Shown: piece by piece, positions 41,761 through 62,400 of the stretch | Position numbering within the stretch: position 1 is the first letter of the stretch | How the letters are laid out: the number at the start of each line of letters is the position of its first letter | NCBI RefSeq assembly: GCF_932526225.1 | Contig: NC_064046.1 | Location: forward strand, 11,247,719-11,311,718 | Reading direction: 5' to 3' | DNA: 64,000 nt | Source: Nematostella vectensis | Taxonomy: Eukaryota > Cnidaria > Anthozoa > Actiniaria > Edwardsiidae | Notes under the pieces: generated by a model | The model's input: only the letters and a program-made list of their open reading frames with translations | Database searches by the model: none | Told to the model about the DNA's origin: nothing | Program-made: the position numbers and the translations under genes

Positions 41761-41990
41761 AGACCGTTTTCACGATGTTGCGCGAGCATCCAAAATGCCA
41801 CAGATTGGCGGGCAACAGCTGATACAAAATGCGGGACGAAGGGGAATTTGACTCCAAAACTCCGCGAAAGTAGCAGCATTTTTCTATAGCTTTGTCTGTA
41901 AACTCCACTTCGTACACCATTTTAGATCAGCTAGGGCAAGCCAGTCTGGATCATTTTGGATGCGCGCGCATGCAACATCGTGAAAACGGT
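41761..41990. mobile_element. MITE with ~36-bp inverted ends
   Basis: AGACCGTTTTCACGATGTTG then GAGCATCCAAAATG at the left and CATTTTGGATGCGCGCGCAT, GCAACATCGTGAAAACGGTC at the right. AT repeats flank both ends. The plus and minus open frames here overlap the element and are discounted. Confidence 0.75.
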
Positions 41991-41994
41991 CTAT

Positions 41995-44613
41995 ATCTCG
42001 ATCTTTCTCTGCTGAAGCTAGGCAGATACGTAAGTTTAAAGGCTTATTTTTGAGAAAGACAATCTCTTAAATTTCAGCTCATGGTTAATGTATTTCAAAC
42101 AATGTTTACTGGCACTCGTGGACGGTGGCCCCGATCTGCCTTGCTTTCATGGGCCGATTTCGTTTGTGTGTTCCACGTGTTTCATACTTTTCGAAACAGG
42201 TGTAGCATTTTTTATCGAAAAAATCGATAAAATTGACAATTCTGTGGATTTGCAATCAATGACATAATATAAAGTTTATTTGGTGATTTAGGGGAAGGTC
42301 CGGGGGAACTCTCCAGAAAAATAGCCGGGGTTCTCGACCTATCTTTTAGGTTATAAAATTCTTACCAACTGCTATCTTTTAGGGTGTGCTTTAGGATTTT
42401 TCCGATTCTGCTATCTTTTAGGGTGTCTCACGCTAAATGGTGGCCCAATCGCTCGAAACATATTTTATAATAAACACAAGTCAACTGATCGGTTGATACT
42501 TTCGACTTTTTTGTCGGTAACATAACAATACAGGATCCGTCAGCCAATTGAAACGAGCATTGTTTTTCAATGCTATCTCTCAGGGTTAAAAATTCCTTCG
42601 ACCACACCTAATGTGCTATCTCTTAGGGGTAAGAATTGTTGTTGACCATGCCATGCCCGGGGGGAGGTTTTATGCCCAATTTAATTACCGTTTTTTTCTT
42701 CTTACATTGACTTTTAAAGAAAACAAATTAATCTTGCTTAGAATAAAAGTAAAAGCTATGGTTTTAACTCGTGTTAGGCATGGCGGGTTTTATTTTTAGC
42801 TATCAGAAGGACCTACTCACGTATGTGCTTGTACTCGAGTGCGTCAAATAGAGTAATGGACGTTTCTCCGTGGCACCGTTTGCCAACACATTTAAACAGC
42901 TTATCACAACATAATAATTTGGCAAGACAATAATATACTCTCAGGCTAATGGAAAGCTATTGACCTTGACTTTCATAGATGCAATCCCCTAACAGATGGG
43001 CCCAGTTTAGGTAAAAGAATGCACGTATTTTGCCATCTTAATATCGACCAAAAAGGCCTCATCTAAAACATTTTTATTAAGTTATTTGGTATGTTTCTTA
43101 TCCAGTTATTTTGTACGTTTTAAAATGATTTTATGCCTTCATCGTTGACCCAGACCTTCATTACATAGGCGATTACACGTGTTTGCCCATTTTAGTGACG
43201 GTTTTCCTCATATTATCGTCACACGTCAAAAGTAGGCCCTGAGCGAGGAGCCTTTCCATCCTGTTATTCGGCATGTTAAACGCTGTTATGCTTACGCCGT
43301 TGACCTAGACCTTCATTGCTTTGAGCTTTTTAGCGTTTAGCTCTTTCGACATTTCGTCGCCATATTATCCATTATGCTTTCAAGATGTGATATTTACAGC
43401 TAATTTCTTGTATCGTGATTATATCCTGGGTGCCAGAAGTTGGCCGTGCCCAGGCCTCAAACAATAAGTTTGAGCGTTAATCGCCCACCCTCTCGTCGAC
43501 ACTCATCAGCTTTTCCCCCATTATTGTTTTAATGGACATTTTTGCGATATTGACATAGACAGGCCCGGATCTCTTCTAAAAAAGATATACATAACGTGTC
43601 TTTGTTCAGATTTAAAAGGCTAGTAGCGAAATCAACTATGACTGAATCAATATTATCAGTATGACTTAAAGGAAATATGGCTAATATTTGATACTCCAAC
43701 GTGTGTATATGTCCAAGACTCGTTCATGAACAAAAAAAAATGCAACTTTACGAAGAAAAAAAGATTACGGCACGACGCACACGATGAGTAAAAAAATCTA
43801 AAGAGAGAAAAAAAATTAACCTTCCTGTATCCTATTCAAATAATTAATCGTTTGCTGCCTAGACCGCCCCTCAACGCAGCCTTTTCATGGTAAAAAAAAA
43901 AGTTGAATTCAGGTATCTTGAACTTCATGAATTATCTAAACTAAAATTTAAACTTTAAGATTAAAATTTGTTTTGGAGTTGATCCTTTAATCTAGAACCT
44001 AAATGACGTGTATTATATATATGGGTTAAAGTGGCCTTGGCCGACAAATGTCATCACTTGCAAGTTAAGTAGCACACAGTTCCATGTTTTGTTAAAGACG
44101 GCTTTTACATCCATGCATATGTTTCGAATACGTGATATCAATCCACTCTAACCCGTCTACAGAAGAGCTTCTTTAAGAGATTACCCCTATAATATATGTC
44201 AGTAACCTTACACTTTCATGTTAAATAAAGCTGTTGCAGGCCTCGAAATATGGGGGTGGGGGGGGGGGGGGGGTGGGGGAGGAGGTGGAGAGGACGATTC
44301 AGAAACATTAAAAGAAAATATTGAGGCTACAGCCAGGTCCCGATCTCGGTTTTATTGTCCTTTCTCTAGTCATCATACCAGCAACAAAAACTGCCACGAT
44401 AATTACGAACTTAATATCAAAACCAAAGCCTCAGAAAGTAAAATAAATATAGAATAGTGATTAAAATTGTTTTATTTTTCTAAATTTCAGTTTTTTGCCT
44501 GTTTTATTGATAAATCTTTCAAATGTATTTAATAAGGTCTTTAGAGACATCATAGTAAGACCAATAAATGCACTGAACAACAGGCTACCCATGCATCTTT
44601 GTATCACCCTATC
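41995..44613. other. Intergenic downstream of XYLB, no gene recognised
   Basis: A repeated GCTATCTTTTAGGGTGT/GCTATCTCTTAGGG word at 42370-42630 suggests a short degenerate repeat. There is a poly(G) tract at 44249-44271. No conserved coding exon, RNA gene or complete element found. Confidence 0.35.
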
Positions 44614-52570
<7,957 letters not shown>

Positions 52571-54924
52571 ATGGCGGACGAAGAAAAGCAGAGTGAACCT
52601 TTCGATCTTCTCGAACAAACGATCGAACAGTTCGTGGAGACGACTCGTCAAATAGGAATTATTGTGAGTGACTTTCAGCCGGGAAGTCAAGGCGTATTGA
52701 ACCAGAAAATGTAAGTCAAATTCAAGCTTATTCGATAGATAAAGAAATAAGTTAATGGCTTTTCGAAAGAAAAATGTGTTAGTTAAGTAATAACTCCATA
52801 CTTACTTGATCGTGCCTCAATCCTTTTGGTCTTCCGTACCCTCACGATCCGGTGTTAGTATCTTATACTTATAAATCATAACAACATTACATGGTAGCAT
52901 TTCCATTGTTTGCCCATGCTCTGTTTGTCTAAAAAAAAATTAAAAAATGTGTGCCTCATTGCCAATACTTAACAACTAATTAGATTGGTGATTGTCTTTT
53001 TTTTGTTTTGTTTTTAGAAACATGATGGTCGATAACTTGCGAGAAATTGAGAAATGCAAAGCCCACGTCGCTGATGTTGAAGTCCCTCTTGAAGTGTTCG
53101 AGTAGGTATAATTCATTCTAAAATACAAATTGATCCAATGCATCAGGGTCTGGATGGGGTTAACCGACTAGCGACAAACGGCTTAAAAGGTAACTGACTA
53201 CCGACAAGGAATGAAAAAAAACAAGTGACTAGCGACAAAAAAATATTTGCCGACCACCGACATTTTATTGTTTCCGATATTTTACTCTTTACCTCCAGCG
53301 TAAATCTACTTAAATTCGGATATTTCAGAATCTGCACTATGTGTTTCCTGTTGCATCAACTTTTCAGTCAATTATTAATCCATAATTAATTTATTATCAA
53401 GTTATTTAAAAAAAATACTAAACAGTCCTAAATAATGTTTAATCTTCTTTACATAAAATCTAATACAAAAGCGGCGTACAAAAGCCAAAAGGATAATTCT
53501 TACCAATTACTGACAAATTATGGAAATTTTAACTGACTACCAACATGCAGTCCCCCCCCCCCCCCATCCATATCCTGTTGCATAAGACATAATGATGATA
53601 GGGATTTGTTTTTCCAAAGAAAAAAAAACTGTGTTTTCCATTGCTTGGAGCTGCCTCATCAGCATCCAGGGCATCAAGGTCACAGGTGCAAGAAAGAGAG
53701 GGAACAATGTTGGCCGAGGGGTAGGAGTGGTAGCCTAGCCCCTCCGCCCTCAGGTGCCTCGCTCTTGCACTTTGCTATGCTAACTGCGACATCCTGGGTA
53801 CCTTAGGATGGTATAATAAAGGCCCGTACCCAGGATTTCTCTTGGGGGGGAAGGGGGGGGGGAGTGAAATCTGAAAAATAGTGGACCTAATTTTTTTGCC
53901 GATGGGGGGGAGGGGGGGGTGAGTTCTCTGATAAAAATCTGACCACCCCTGTTAGCACCCCCTGCACTCCCCCCCTTCCTCAGCAATGTAGTAAGACGTT
54001 TATTGTGTCTAAGATACTCTAAGGTGCTACCATACAATCGTAGTCCGATCGCTCTAGGAGGCCGCCATTTTACTTCGCCGCCAGTCCCCCTAGTCCCTCT
54101 GCTACTACAGGTAGCCCAATACTACAGGCAAGGGCCTAATATAAGATACTCTGCCAACGCAGTCTATAATGTGCTATGTGAATAATTTTGTCACTTTTAC
54201 CTCTGTCTTGCAACATGCTCTAGCATAGTAATGACTGCTTATCCAAGCATTCCTTTCCCTGAATTAGCCAATCCGCATTTTACCTCCAGATTTGTAAGAA
54301 AAGTGGGTTAAGAAAATGATTCTCTATATTTGGGACATCCCTTTCTTTTGTAAAGTAATAAGATTATAATATATTTTTTCAGGTATATTGACCAAGGGCG
54401 GAACCCTCAACTCTACACAAAAGACTGCCTGGAAAAGGCTCTAGTAAAAAACGAACAAGTTAAAGGAAAAATAGATGCATATAAGGTAATCATCAAAGTT
54501 ATCGTTGTAGAATCCATTGTCTATCAACTGTAGCCTTTCCCCACAGACATCTCTAGGTGTTACGGAAATCGAAAACATGGACGTGGGAGACCTGTGGTAA
54601 ATTGAGTTGATGGGAGGTGTCTTTTTTGCTTGAAATCAGGATGAGAAACCTTAATGGGAATATTCCACTATACGGGTTAAACCAACCTTCCTTCTTCAAA
54701 TTCTGACTATTGGACCTCATTTATAATCTTTTTTTTAATTCAGTAAAGAAAACTAGTCCTTATATTTACTTTTTCTCAAGCCCTTAATCCTAATGATGTT
54801 AATCGCTTACCCATTCTCTTTCCATTAACAGAATTTTAAGTCTCTTCTTGTGGATGAATTATCTAAAGTTCTTCCCAAAGACATGAAGGAATATAACAAG
54901 ATCAAAGAGTCTCAAGGCTCATAG
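52571..54924 (+). CDS. MED10: Mediator complex subunit 10, complete, 4 exons, 139 aa
   Basis: Subunit of the Mediator middle module, linking activators to RNA polymerase II in the nucleus. Exons 52571-52710, 53018-53101, 54383-54485 and 54832-54924 with fitting phases. The protein is 139 aa, against 135 in human. Diagnostic sequences are QIGIIVSDFQPGSQGVLNQK, EVPLEVFEYIDQGRNPQLYT and KNEQVKGKIDAYKNFKSLL. ATG lies in a Kozak-like context (CAAAATGGCGG). AATAAA follows near 55058. A MITE sits in intron 2. Start and stop are unambiguous. Confidence 0.96.
53139..53582. mobile_element. MITE-like element in MED10 intron 2
   Basis: Ends TGCATCAGGGTCTGGATGGG and CCCATCCATATCCTGTTGCA are inverted. The interior repeats GACTAGCGACAAA / GACTACCGACAA several times. 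It ends in a 16-nt C run. Confidence 0.6.
53820..53985. mobile_element. Truncated CAGGCCCGTA-family MITE in MED10 intron 2
   Basis: Starts GGCCCGTACCCAGGATTTCT and contains GTGGACCTAATTTTTTTGCC and CTCTGATAAAAATCTGACC like the full copies, but ends at a C-rich stretch with no right inverted repeat. Confidence 0.6.
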
Positions 54925-55059
54925 CAACAGAAATCAAGGAAATTAGCAAGAACCACCATTATCTTCAGATGTCAGTGCTGGGGACACTGCAGCAACTTGT
55001 TTATGCAGTTTTACTACATTTTCATTGTACGTACACATGTATATACAGATATTGTAAAT

Positions 55060-56489
55060 AAAAATAATATTATTGAGTAAATCATTATTTTAAGTACTGC
55101 AGCATAGTTGCTAGAATTATTTTGGGTTTCCTGTGGTGTTTTAAGTTTCCTGGTGTTTCCCAAGCTCCTTTGCTTCTTCACTAACCAGCTGGTAACCAAG
55201 CTGAACCAAATTTTTTTTTTTTGAAGTATTATTTGGGGTTAAAACATAGTATTTAGTGTCAGCAGGGTTGGAATCTGTAATATGGATAATGTGGCCATGT
55301 GGAGACAATCCCATACAAACATTTGAACAATGCTTTGCCCATGCATGCTCCCAGAGCCTCTGATGAGACTATGCATTTCCACATAAATTTTCAGCACCCA
55401 CAACATTTTCTATGCTATGCTATGATTTTGATTTTTTTTACTACTGCATGAATCAGGTAGAGGACAACAGATTTTTTTCCCTAAAATCATTTATTTCAGT
55501 TTATTCACAAATGTTGTAATTATAAATACAATTTCCTTACACCAAAAGGATTTTAAGTATTTAGAACTTTTCTGTTGTTGTGAAAACATAACCTTATAAA
55601 TAGCTCACTAAAATATTAAAACCAATACAAATACATCTTTCTATAACATGAGGTCCCCCATTCAATTTCAAAAACTTTTACCTGTCTCTTGCTAATGCAA
55701 ACGTCATATGACTCAGCAATATTGCCAAATATTTGAACTTTAGCCTATGAGCTATCAAAACTATCCTTGAGAATGAGGGAAACAATGATTAGAACATTTT
55801 GTACACTAAAAACTTAAATTCCCATTCACACATAAGATATGGGTATTATATTCAATATAATGTGCTTTGTGATAATTTGGACTCTCTCAGGCCCTATTAT
55901 GTTTCATGGTATTATTATTAATAATATTATTTTTAGCCCCAGATGCTCTAACCTAGTGCTGTTGTCATTATAGGAAGGTTCCACTATAAGTGAAACCTTC
56001 ATATAATGAGTCATTTCTAAACTATTTCTTTAAGACTTTAGGTCAACTCTAGGCAGTTGGGGGAAGTTTGTTTATTCAATGAAATCGCCAGACAGCAAAC
56101 AGCAGGAGAATGTGTGATGTCTTAAATAAGACAAAAAATGTCTGTTTATTTATTATTTCTCTGGCTGGAGCGTTACCACATATGCAGTTCTAGTGAACAC
56201 TGATAATGTTGGGAGTTGATAGGCAATGTCAATGTGAAGATTGTTTCCCTGGCTCTTGTCTTCATTTCCAGGCCTTATCCCTTTGTTGTGATGTCACTGT
56301 GAAGATTGTTTCCCAGGCTCTTGTCTCCATTTCTAGGCCTCGTCCCTTTCCTTTCTTGCTCGTAATGTCCGAGCCATTGCATCCTTTTTTCCACCCATCA
56401 TATAATTACATGTCCATCACATACAACCATCCCTGGGACAGAAGACTCTCCAACACCAACATGAATATTTATAACACACCAAGTGCACA
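55060..56489. other. Intergenic, convergent 3' ends of MED10 and PRELID3
   Basis: MED10's poly(A) signal AATAAAAATAATA lies near 55058. PRELID3's 3'UTR enters from the right. A short duplication (TGTCA(A/C)TGTGAAGATTGTTT at 56227 and 56292) is the only repeat noticed. No gene seen. Confidence 0.4.
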
Positions 56490-58544
56490 TTATCGGGAGT
56501 TTGAAGAACCTTCACACATGACTTGTGGTATTCTTGCTGCCTGTTCAAGTCCTTGTTTAGCTTGCTCAAACTCTGTATTTAACCTTGATGTTGCTTGCTC
56601 AAGATTAATAGCAAGGTCTTGTACCTCTCTATTGATCACTGCTATGACATTCTCCATTGCTTGCCTTCCCTAAAAAAAATAAATAAATAATTTATAAGGT
56701 GATGGGGTGCTAAAAAATAGTTATGCGAACTCAAAACTTGGACAAATTAAACTGAGGATAGGCCCCTAGTGAAGTTCTGTTAGAATGTTAACTCATATGA
56801 TTACATTTAGGAGTGTATCAAAATCTTCTAACCATAATTGGGTTGGAAACTTTTTTTTATCAGACTAGACATTTGTTAGAGGGACAGTATTTAAAATTCA
56901 AAGAAGGCACAAAGTTTGTACATTGTACATACCTTTCCAGCATTAGCTGCCATAGTTGTCTTGATCATATTTTCACAGTAATCCTTGAAGCTCAGACCAA
57001 ACACTTTGATGGTAGCATCATGTGTCTGTTGAGTTCTAAAATGACAAGACACAAATTATTACTCATATGATGTCTGAAATTACTAAATATAGCAAGGGGA
57101 TGGATGGGTGGGTGGTGAAAAACAACAAGAAATGGTACAGTATTACTACCAAAACAATGCATTAATGGAATAGAAAAAGGCCACTTTGGCATTCCATCTC
57201 TGACTCTATTACACTATTATTTTGCAGCACAAGTTGGTTTAGAGGCCATATACTTGTGAATTTGGTATTAAGGAATGTTACTTTTAGTCTTCCATTATAC
57301 TGTATACTACATATTCTCATACAATATGTACAGCACTCGACAATCAAGCTGCTAGAATGTACATCCTGTTCATACATGTTGTAACAAACTGTGCTCCTGA
57401 GAATCATTATTTGTAAGATGAAATACTCACTTGTTAGATTCAGTGGGATGTTCAGAGTAGACAAGCGTTTCTTCCACTGATACCCAATTTGATAGTGAGG
57501 TGTTCTTACTTCGCAAAGTCATTGTCTTATTAACAGGGTCGACTATAGACTCCTCAACAACATATTGATACTCTTCCAAGCCAACAATTCTGTTCACCCA
57601 GGCAGGAAACAAGCCTTCAGCACCCATTAATCTTGTAGTGTGTAACCGCCCTTCACTATCTACATGTCTATCCAAGACATCTAATGTCTTAACGTTAGGG
57701 TTTAGTTCGTTGGGATATTTTCTCCATGCAGCTTGGGTTACTCTTTCCCAGCAGTGCCTGTGAAATAAAAAAAAAGTTGTTTTACTTATAGCAACTCATT
57801 TGTGGTTATATACATAATAGCTAAAGACTATATCCAAAAAGTATTAAAAGTTTTATCCTCATCTTCATCTTCCTGTAATAAAAAATAAAATGTCTAAACT
57901 CAGGTCTAGGATTGTGATATAAATAAAATGACTGGTATTATCTATTGGCCATATTTAAGTTGTAAATAGGTAATCTTTACTGGTGTGTTTCGAAGGAGTA
58001 TCAGAAATATGAGGAAGTTAGGGGCTCAGTAATATATTCACAAAACTTTTACTATTTACAGAAAATATATTTTAAAGTGTTTTAAAACGTCCACGTAGGT
58101 TAATGAAGCCCCCATAATCATTTTAAGTATCTATACTGTACTTTTTTCATGACTTTTTCAGTTCCTTTGACAATAAAAGTACAAAAATAGGGCTTTATAA
58201 AAACAAACCCTACAAATTTTCTTTGCACTACTTTCTCAATGTGCTGTGAGGCCATTTTGTTACATAACTCATGGGGATTTTACTCGACTAAATAGGCAAA
58301 AACAGATACTAAAATCAGGTAGAGTGGAGTGGAAGTAACACCGTAAAACTAGAATACTTGGATGAGCCCACAAGCAACAAGAAAGGCGACAGACTTTATA
58401 AATGAGCGTTGCCGGCTCTCTAGCAGCGTGCGTAGTCGCATGTAAAACCACGAGTAACACCATGTGTGACATTTCCACGGATCTCTCGATAAAGCAATGA
58501 ATTCTTACTTACTGGAAAACATGCTGTGACTTCCAGAACTTCAT
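56490..58544 (-). CDS. PRELID3: PRELI/MSF1 domain lipid-transfer protein (slowmo type), complete, 4 exons, 213 aa
   Basis: Mitochondrial intermembrane-space phospholipid carrier; family members pair with TRIAP1 to move phosphatidylserine. Exons in transcript order: 58544-58513, 57757-57431, 57035-56933, 56669-56490, all in phase. The N-terminus MKFWKSQHVFQHCWERVTQA parallels the human PRELID3B start. Other family motifs are AAWRKYPNELNP, VLDRHVDSEGRLHTTRL, VEESIVDPVNKTM and VSVEETLVYSEHP. The C-terminal exon (GRQAMENVIAVINREVQDLA, EQATSRLNTEFEQAKQG) is a helix like the end of the PRELI fold. The first exon is only 32 nt. The ATG at 58544 is chosen over the nearby ATG at 58550 because only its frame continues into exon 2. 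It is head-to-head with NELFCD. Confidence 0.94.
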
Positions 58545-59436
58545 ATTTCATGGGATTAACTCTAATGCTGGATACAAAAGAAGTTCCGTGGTCTAAACTT
58601 GCATAGTTTTCCAGGACGGAGCGAAAGATTGTGTCGCTACGCTCTTTGCTGTTTCATCATCGGCGGAAGGCCGAAGTCCACCCGACCCCCGTTACGCAAC
58701 CACCCTCCCGTGCGCTGATTGGTCAGTTCCTTTTTACGTCGAGGATATGATTTACATATTCGCCTAGTCATGACGTCACAAAATGACTCAGGAAAACTAT
58801 TTTTGGCGCTCATTCCCGGCAGAGCACATTTTCAAATAAATTTAACGCAAATAATTGAATGAATATGTGCTGCTTTGATACGCATACTAGATAAGCAATC
58901 TCTTGAAGCGGCCAAAAACTAGGTAACGTTATCTGTTCCGTCGAAGAGTTGAATGTCACTTTGCATAAGCCTTTGCATAAGTCGTTTTAGGGTTAGATAA
59001 GCAAAAATAATTTGTACAGTTCGTCGTTTTCATGTTGACATGGCAGTACCTCTGCAGCTGCTTTGTCTCCTATTATCTTTGTTTTACAAAGGAGTTCTTT
59101 TGTCTCTATTCTTCTCGTTCTTTGTGTCGAGGTGCGAATATTGTTCATTTGCCCAATAAAATTGCAGCTTGTAAGAGCTGCGTACTGACCCCTGTGTTTC
59201 AGTGCATTTGCTGTCTTCAAAAGAACGCGTATTAAAATGTGGTCTGCCTGTGGTGTCGATGAAGTTTACCCACAATGCCATTTGTTCGAATCCGCTGACT
59301 AATTCTGAGCCTGTGGTTCATTCAACAAATGAAATTTACTACAATCAACAATGTTCGAAATGTTATTTTACCTCCGAAATGTCTTGAAATGACTTAGAAC
59401 CTCTATTATTTGTCTCATATTTATTTGAAAGGGAAC
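58545..59436. promoter_or_regulatory. Divergent intergenic region PRELID3 / NELFCD
   Basis: About 890 bp between start codons of divergently transcribed genes. It must hold both promoters and 5'UTRs. GC is raised at 58610-58740 next to PRELID3. Open frames at 58990-59390 overlap on both strands and look non-coding; I see no repeat or RNA gene. Confidence 0.35.
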
Positions 59437-62400
59437 ATGGATGACTACGGCGAGGAAAACGGATGGGAAGAGGCGGCTGTGAGTTGTTTTCTTGAGCAGT
59501 TTTCAAAGACTACGAATGATAGTATCAATTGAACTTTTTCCACGATGCTCGATGAGTTTATCGGTTTGTTCTTGTGTGTTTTCAGCAACTGAGTCCCACA
59601 GAGGACAGAAGGGATAATGACACAATTATCCAAGACATACAACAAGTCTTCGCCTCGAAAGACATGGTTATGGAACCCGATGTGTTTTCTTATATTAGAA
59701 GGTGTGTTTTTTGTTTATTTTATTGGATGCATTCTACAGAATGAACCATCAATTTGTTTTTTTTTTTTAATAAATTTTTCTTTGACTCGAAATGACACAT
59801 GACAAGTAAGTTAAATGTTTTAACATTGTGGAACTTTGCCTCAATCCCAATTACTTGTGATGTGTCCTTACACATCACCCCTCAGAAAGCTATACTTACA
59901 TTGGTCCTCTACATAGCACATGCACGTACACTGGGGGGTGCCCAGGGTGCACGCACACCCCCTCCCCCTTGGTGGCACAAAATTTGGTCATTCCTTATTA
60001 AGTAATCCCCAAATACTATGCTTTTTATGACACCTATAACTGCGTACTCCCCCTTGGCCAATCCTGGAAAGGCACCTGTGACAGTACTCAGTAATAATGT
60101 TAATCTCTGTACTACAATAATGATAACATGTCCCTTCAACAGTAAAATGTAAGTAATGTTATTTGAAACATTGCACCCTTTATATATTGATGGTATTTTT
60201 CGGGCCCCTTGCCATTTTTGTTTTTTCGAGGTTCCACTGTGGCAGACCCCATTCTCTATTTCCAGCAGGATGGGGAGGGTTTTCAAAAATTATGCAAAAA
60301 CATTTTGAATTTGTGTTTGCAACATAGGTATTTTCTTGTTGGTGGTCCACGTGAAGAGCTTGTCAAGTTGCTTTCAGAGAATTACTGTGGCATTGCACAA
60401 AGTGCAAACTTATTGGCAAATTGGCTCATCCTGACAGGTAAAAAAATAGTGGCTTGGCAAGAAACTTTAGTTATTTATTTGATTAAAGCTGCATTGTCAC
60501 TAGTTTACTTCCGGAGGTCCGACGGAAACCTCAACTGTTAAAAGACAAAAGATTCTATTAAAATCCAAGATATCAAACAGGCCATCCGCTCTAAATTATC
60601 GATCACATTCTCAAAGAAACTCCCAATAAACACACTGCCTTCAATATTTTGAAATATTTTTCGAGTTTACCAAAAGTAAACTGGTGACGATGCGGCTTTA
60701 ACTACAGCAGTGGCATTTACCTTATATGGCCTGCTAAATGCTTTATAATTTTCACAGACAGGGACTAAAAGACAATGATAATGAAAATTAATCAAACAAA
60801 AAAGCAAAGTAGTTTGTCTATGCTATGTTGTATGCTTGTCTCATTTATCCAAATGTAGAAATTTGGATTAAATTTCTTTGAATGCTGCAAATCCCCCCAA
60901 AAAATTCAAAGTTCGTACATAATAATGAAAAAAAAAATAGATAATTATATATGCTGTCATCACTAGCACACTAAAAGGTTTTGTCAGTCAGTAAGAGTTT
61001 CTTTTTCTCTAGGCTCCAACGTCCATGATGTTGAACAACTTGTAGAAAATCATCTTAAGGATCTGATCATCAAACACTTTGACCCCAAACGAGCAGACTC
61101 TATTTTCACAGAAGCTGGAGAAGTATGTTGTTTCATCCTTGGGGACCCAGGGCTTACGGAGAGTAAACAAGCGTAACGCCATACGGGCGCCGCGGGGGGA
61201 GAAAGAGAGCGAAAGAGGAGAGGGGAAAAGACGCCCTGGGCAGCTGCTCTGTAAAAACTTGTATTAAAACTGTTCTATAATCCGTTTTCCAATAGGAAGC
61301 CGTTATCACTTTCTTGATTATCAGGCAGACACGACCGACCTCTGCGCGGCTGTCATGAGTGTCATTGACTCATAGCACATGCACAGTTGTGTTGTTGGGT
61401 AATAGACTAAGTGGCGCAATTCTTCAAAGACAAAATTGCCGCCGACTTATAGGAGGCCGTCTCTGAAGCGCTTAAAAGCTTCCCTAACATCAAAAATATC
61501 AAAACAGAGCAGCTAATTATAGTAGAAAAGGTCCTAGAGAAAAGAGATGTCTTCGCAGAACTTCCCACTGGGTTTGGAAAGAGCCCTACTCATCAAACAA
61601 TGCCAACAACATTCAAGAGATAAACAAGTTATTTGCATAATCTAGGGTATCCAATTTCAGTGTATTAGATATCAGTGACAGATTCTGTTAACAAATGCTG
61701 GCGCTAATAAGCAAAATCATCTGACATGCCTCAAATGATGGTACCGTATGATAAGCCAACTAATTGGATTAGAGAACAGTTTTAATACCAGCTCTTACAG
61801 AGCAGTTACCTAGGGCGTTTTTTTTTTTCTTTTCTTTTCTCCTTCCTCCCCCGCGGTGCGCTCTTCCGCTTCCGGCTCATGCTCGTTACTATCAGCGCTC
61901 GTTTCCGCTCAGCACACCCTGGGTCCCTGAGGATGTCATTGTGTTTGCTCAGAGATTTCCAAGAATCCTGGCAGTAATTTTTCATTTTTCTGTAGACCCC
62001 GTCTTGGCTGGAGGGAATGATCGCTCATCCAACATGGAGGTCCATGTTCTATAAGCTTTCAGAACAATACCCAGAATGCCTCATGTTAAACTTCACTATC
62101 AAGGTACAGTCTAGTTATACTTTGAAACAGCAGACTGAGGGAAAGATGAACAAAACAGGTGGACAATAAAATAGACAGACATGTATAACAATGTTTTTTT
62201 ATTTGATTTCCATCAGATATTGATACAGTACAGTACTTATCCACCTATAAGAACCTAGGTCTTTTCCAGGTTAGCCTAAACAGGTTCTATAATTATAGGG
62301 TACAATTTTAAATTTCAGGCTACTCTGGTTCTGAGTGCCGTATCTAGATTGATGAAATCAATTTAGATATGGTGATGATGGAATCAATCAGTCAATACTT

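Noticed and set aside
41595-41889. Open frames of 85-94 codons on both strands
   Set aside because: They overlap the inverted-repeat MITE at 41761-41990 and mirror each other.
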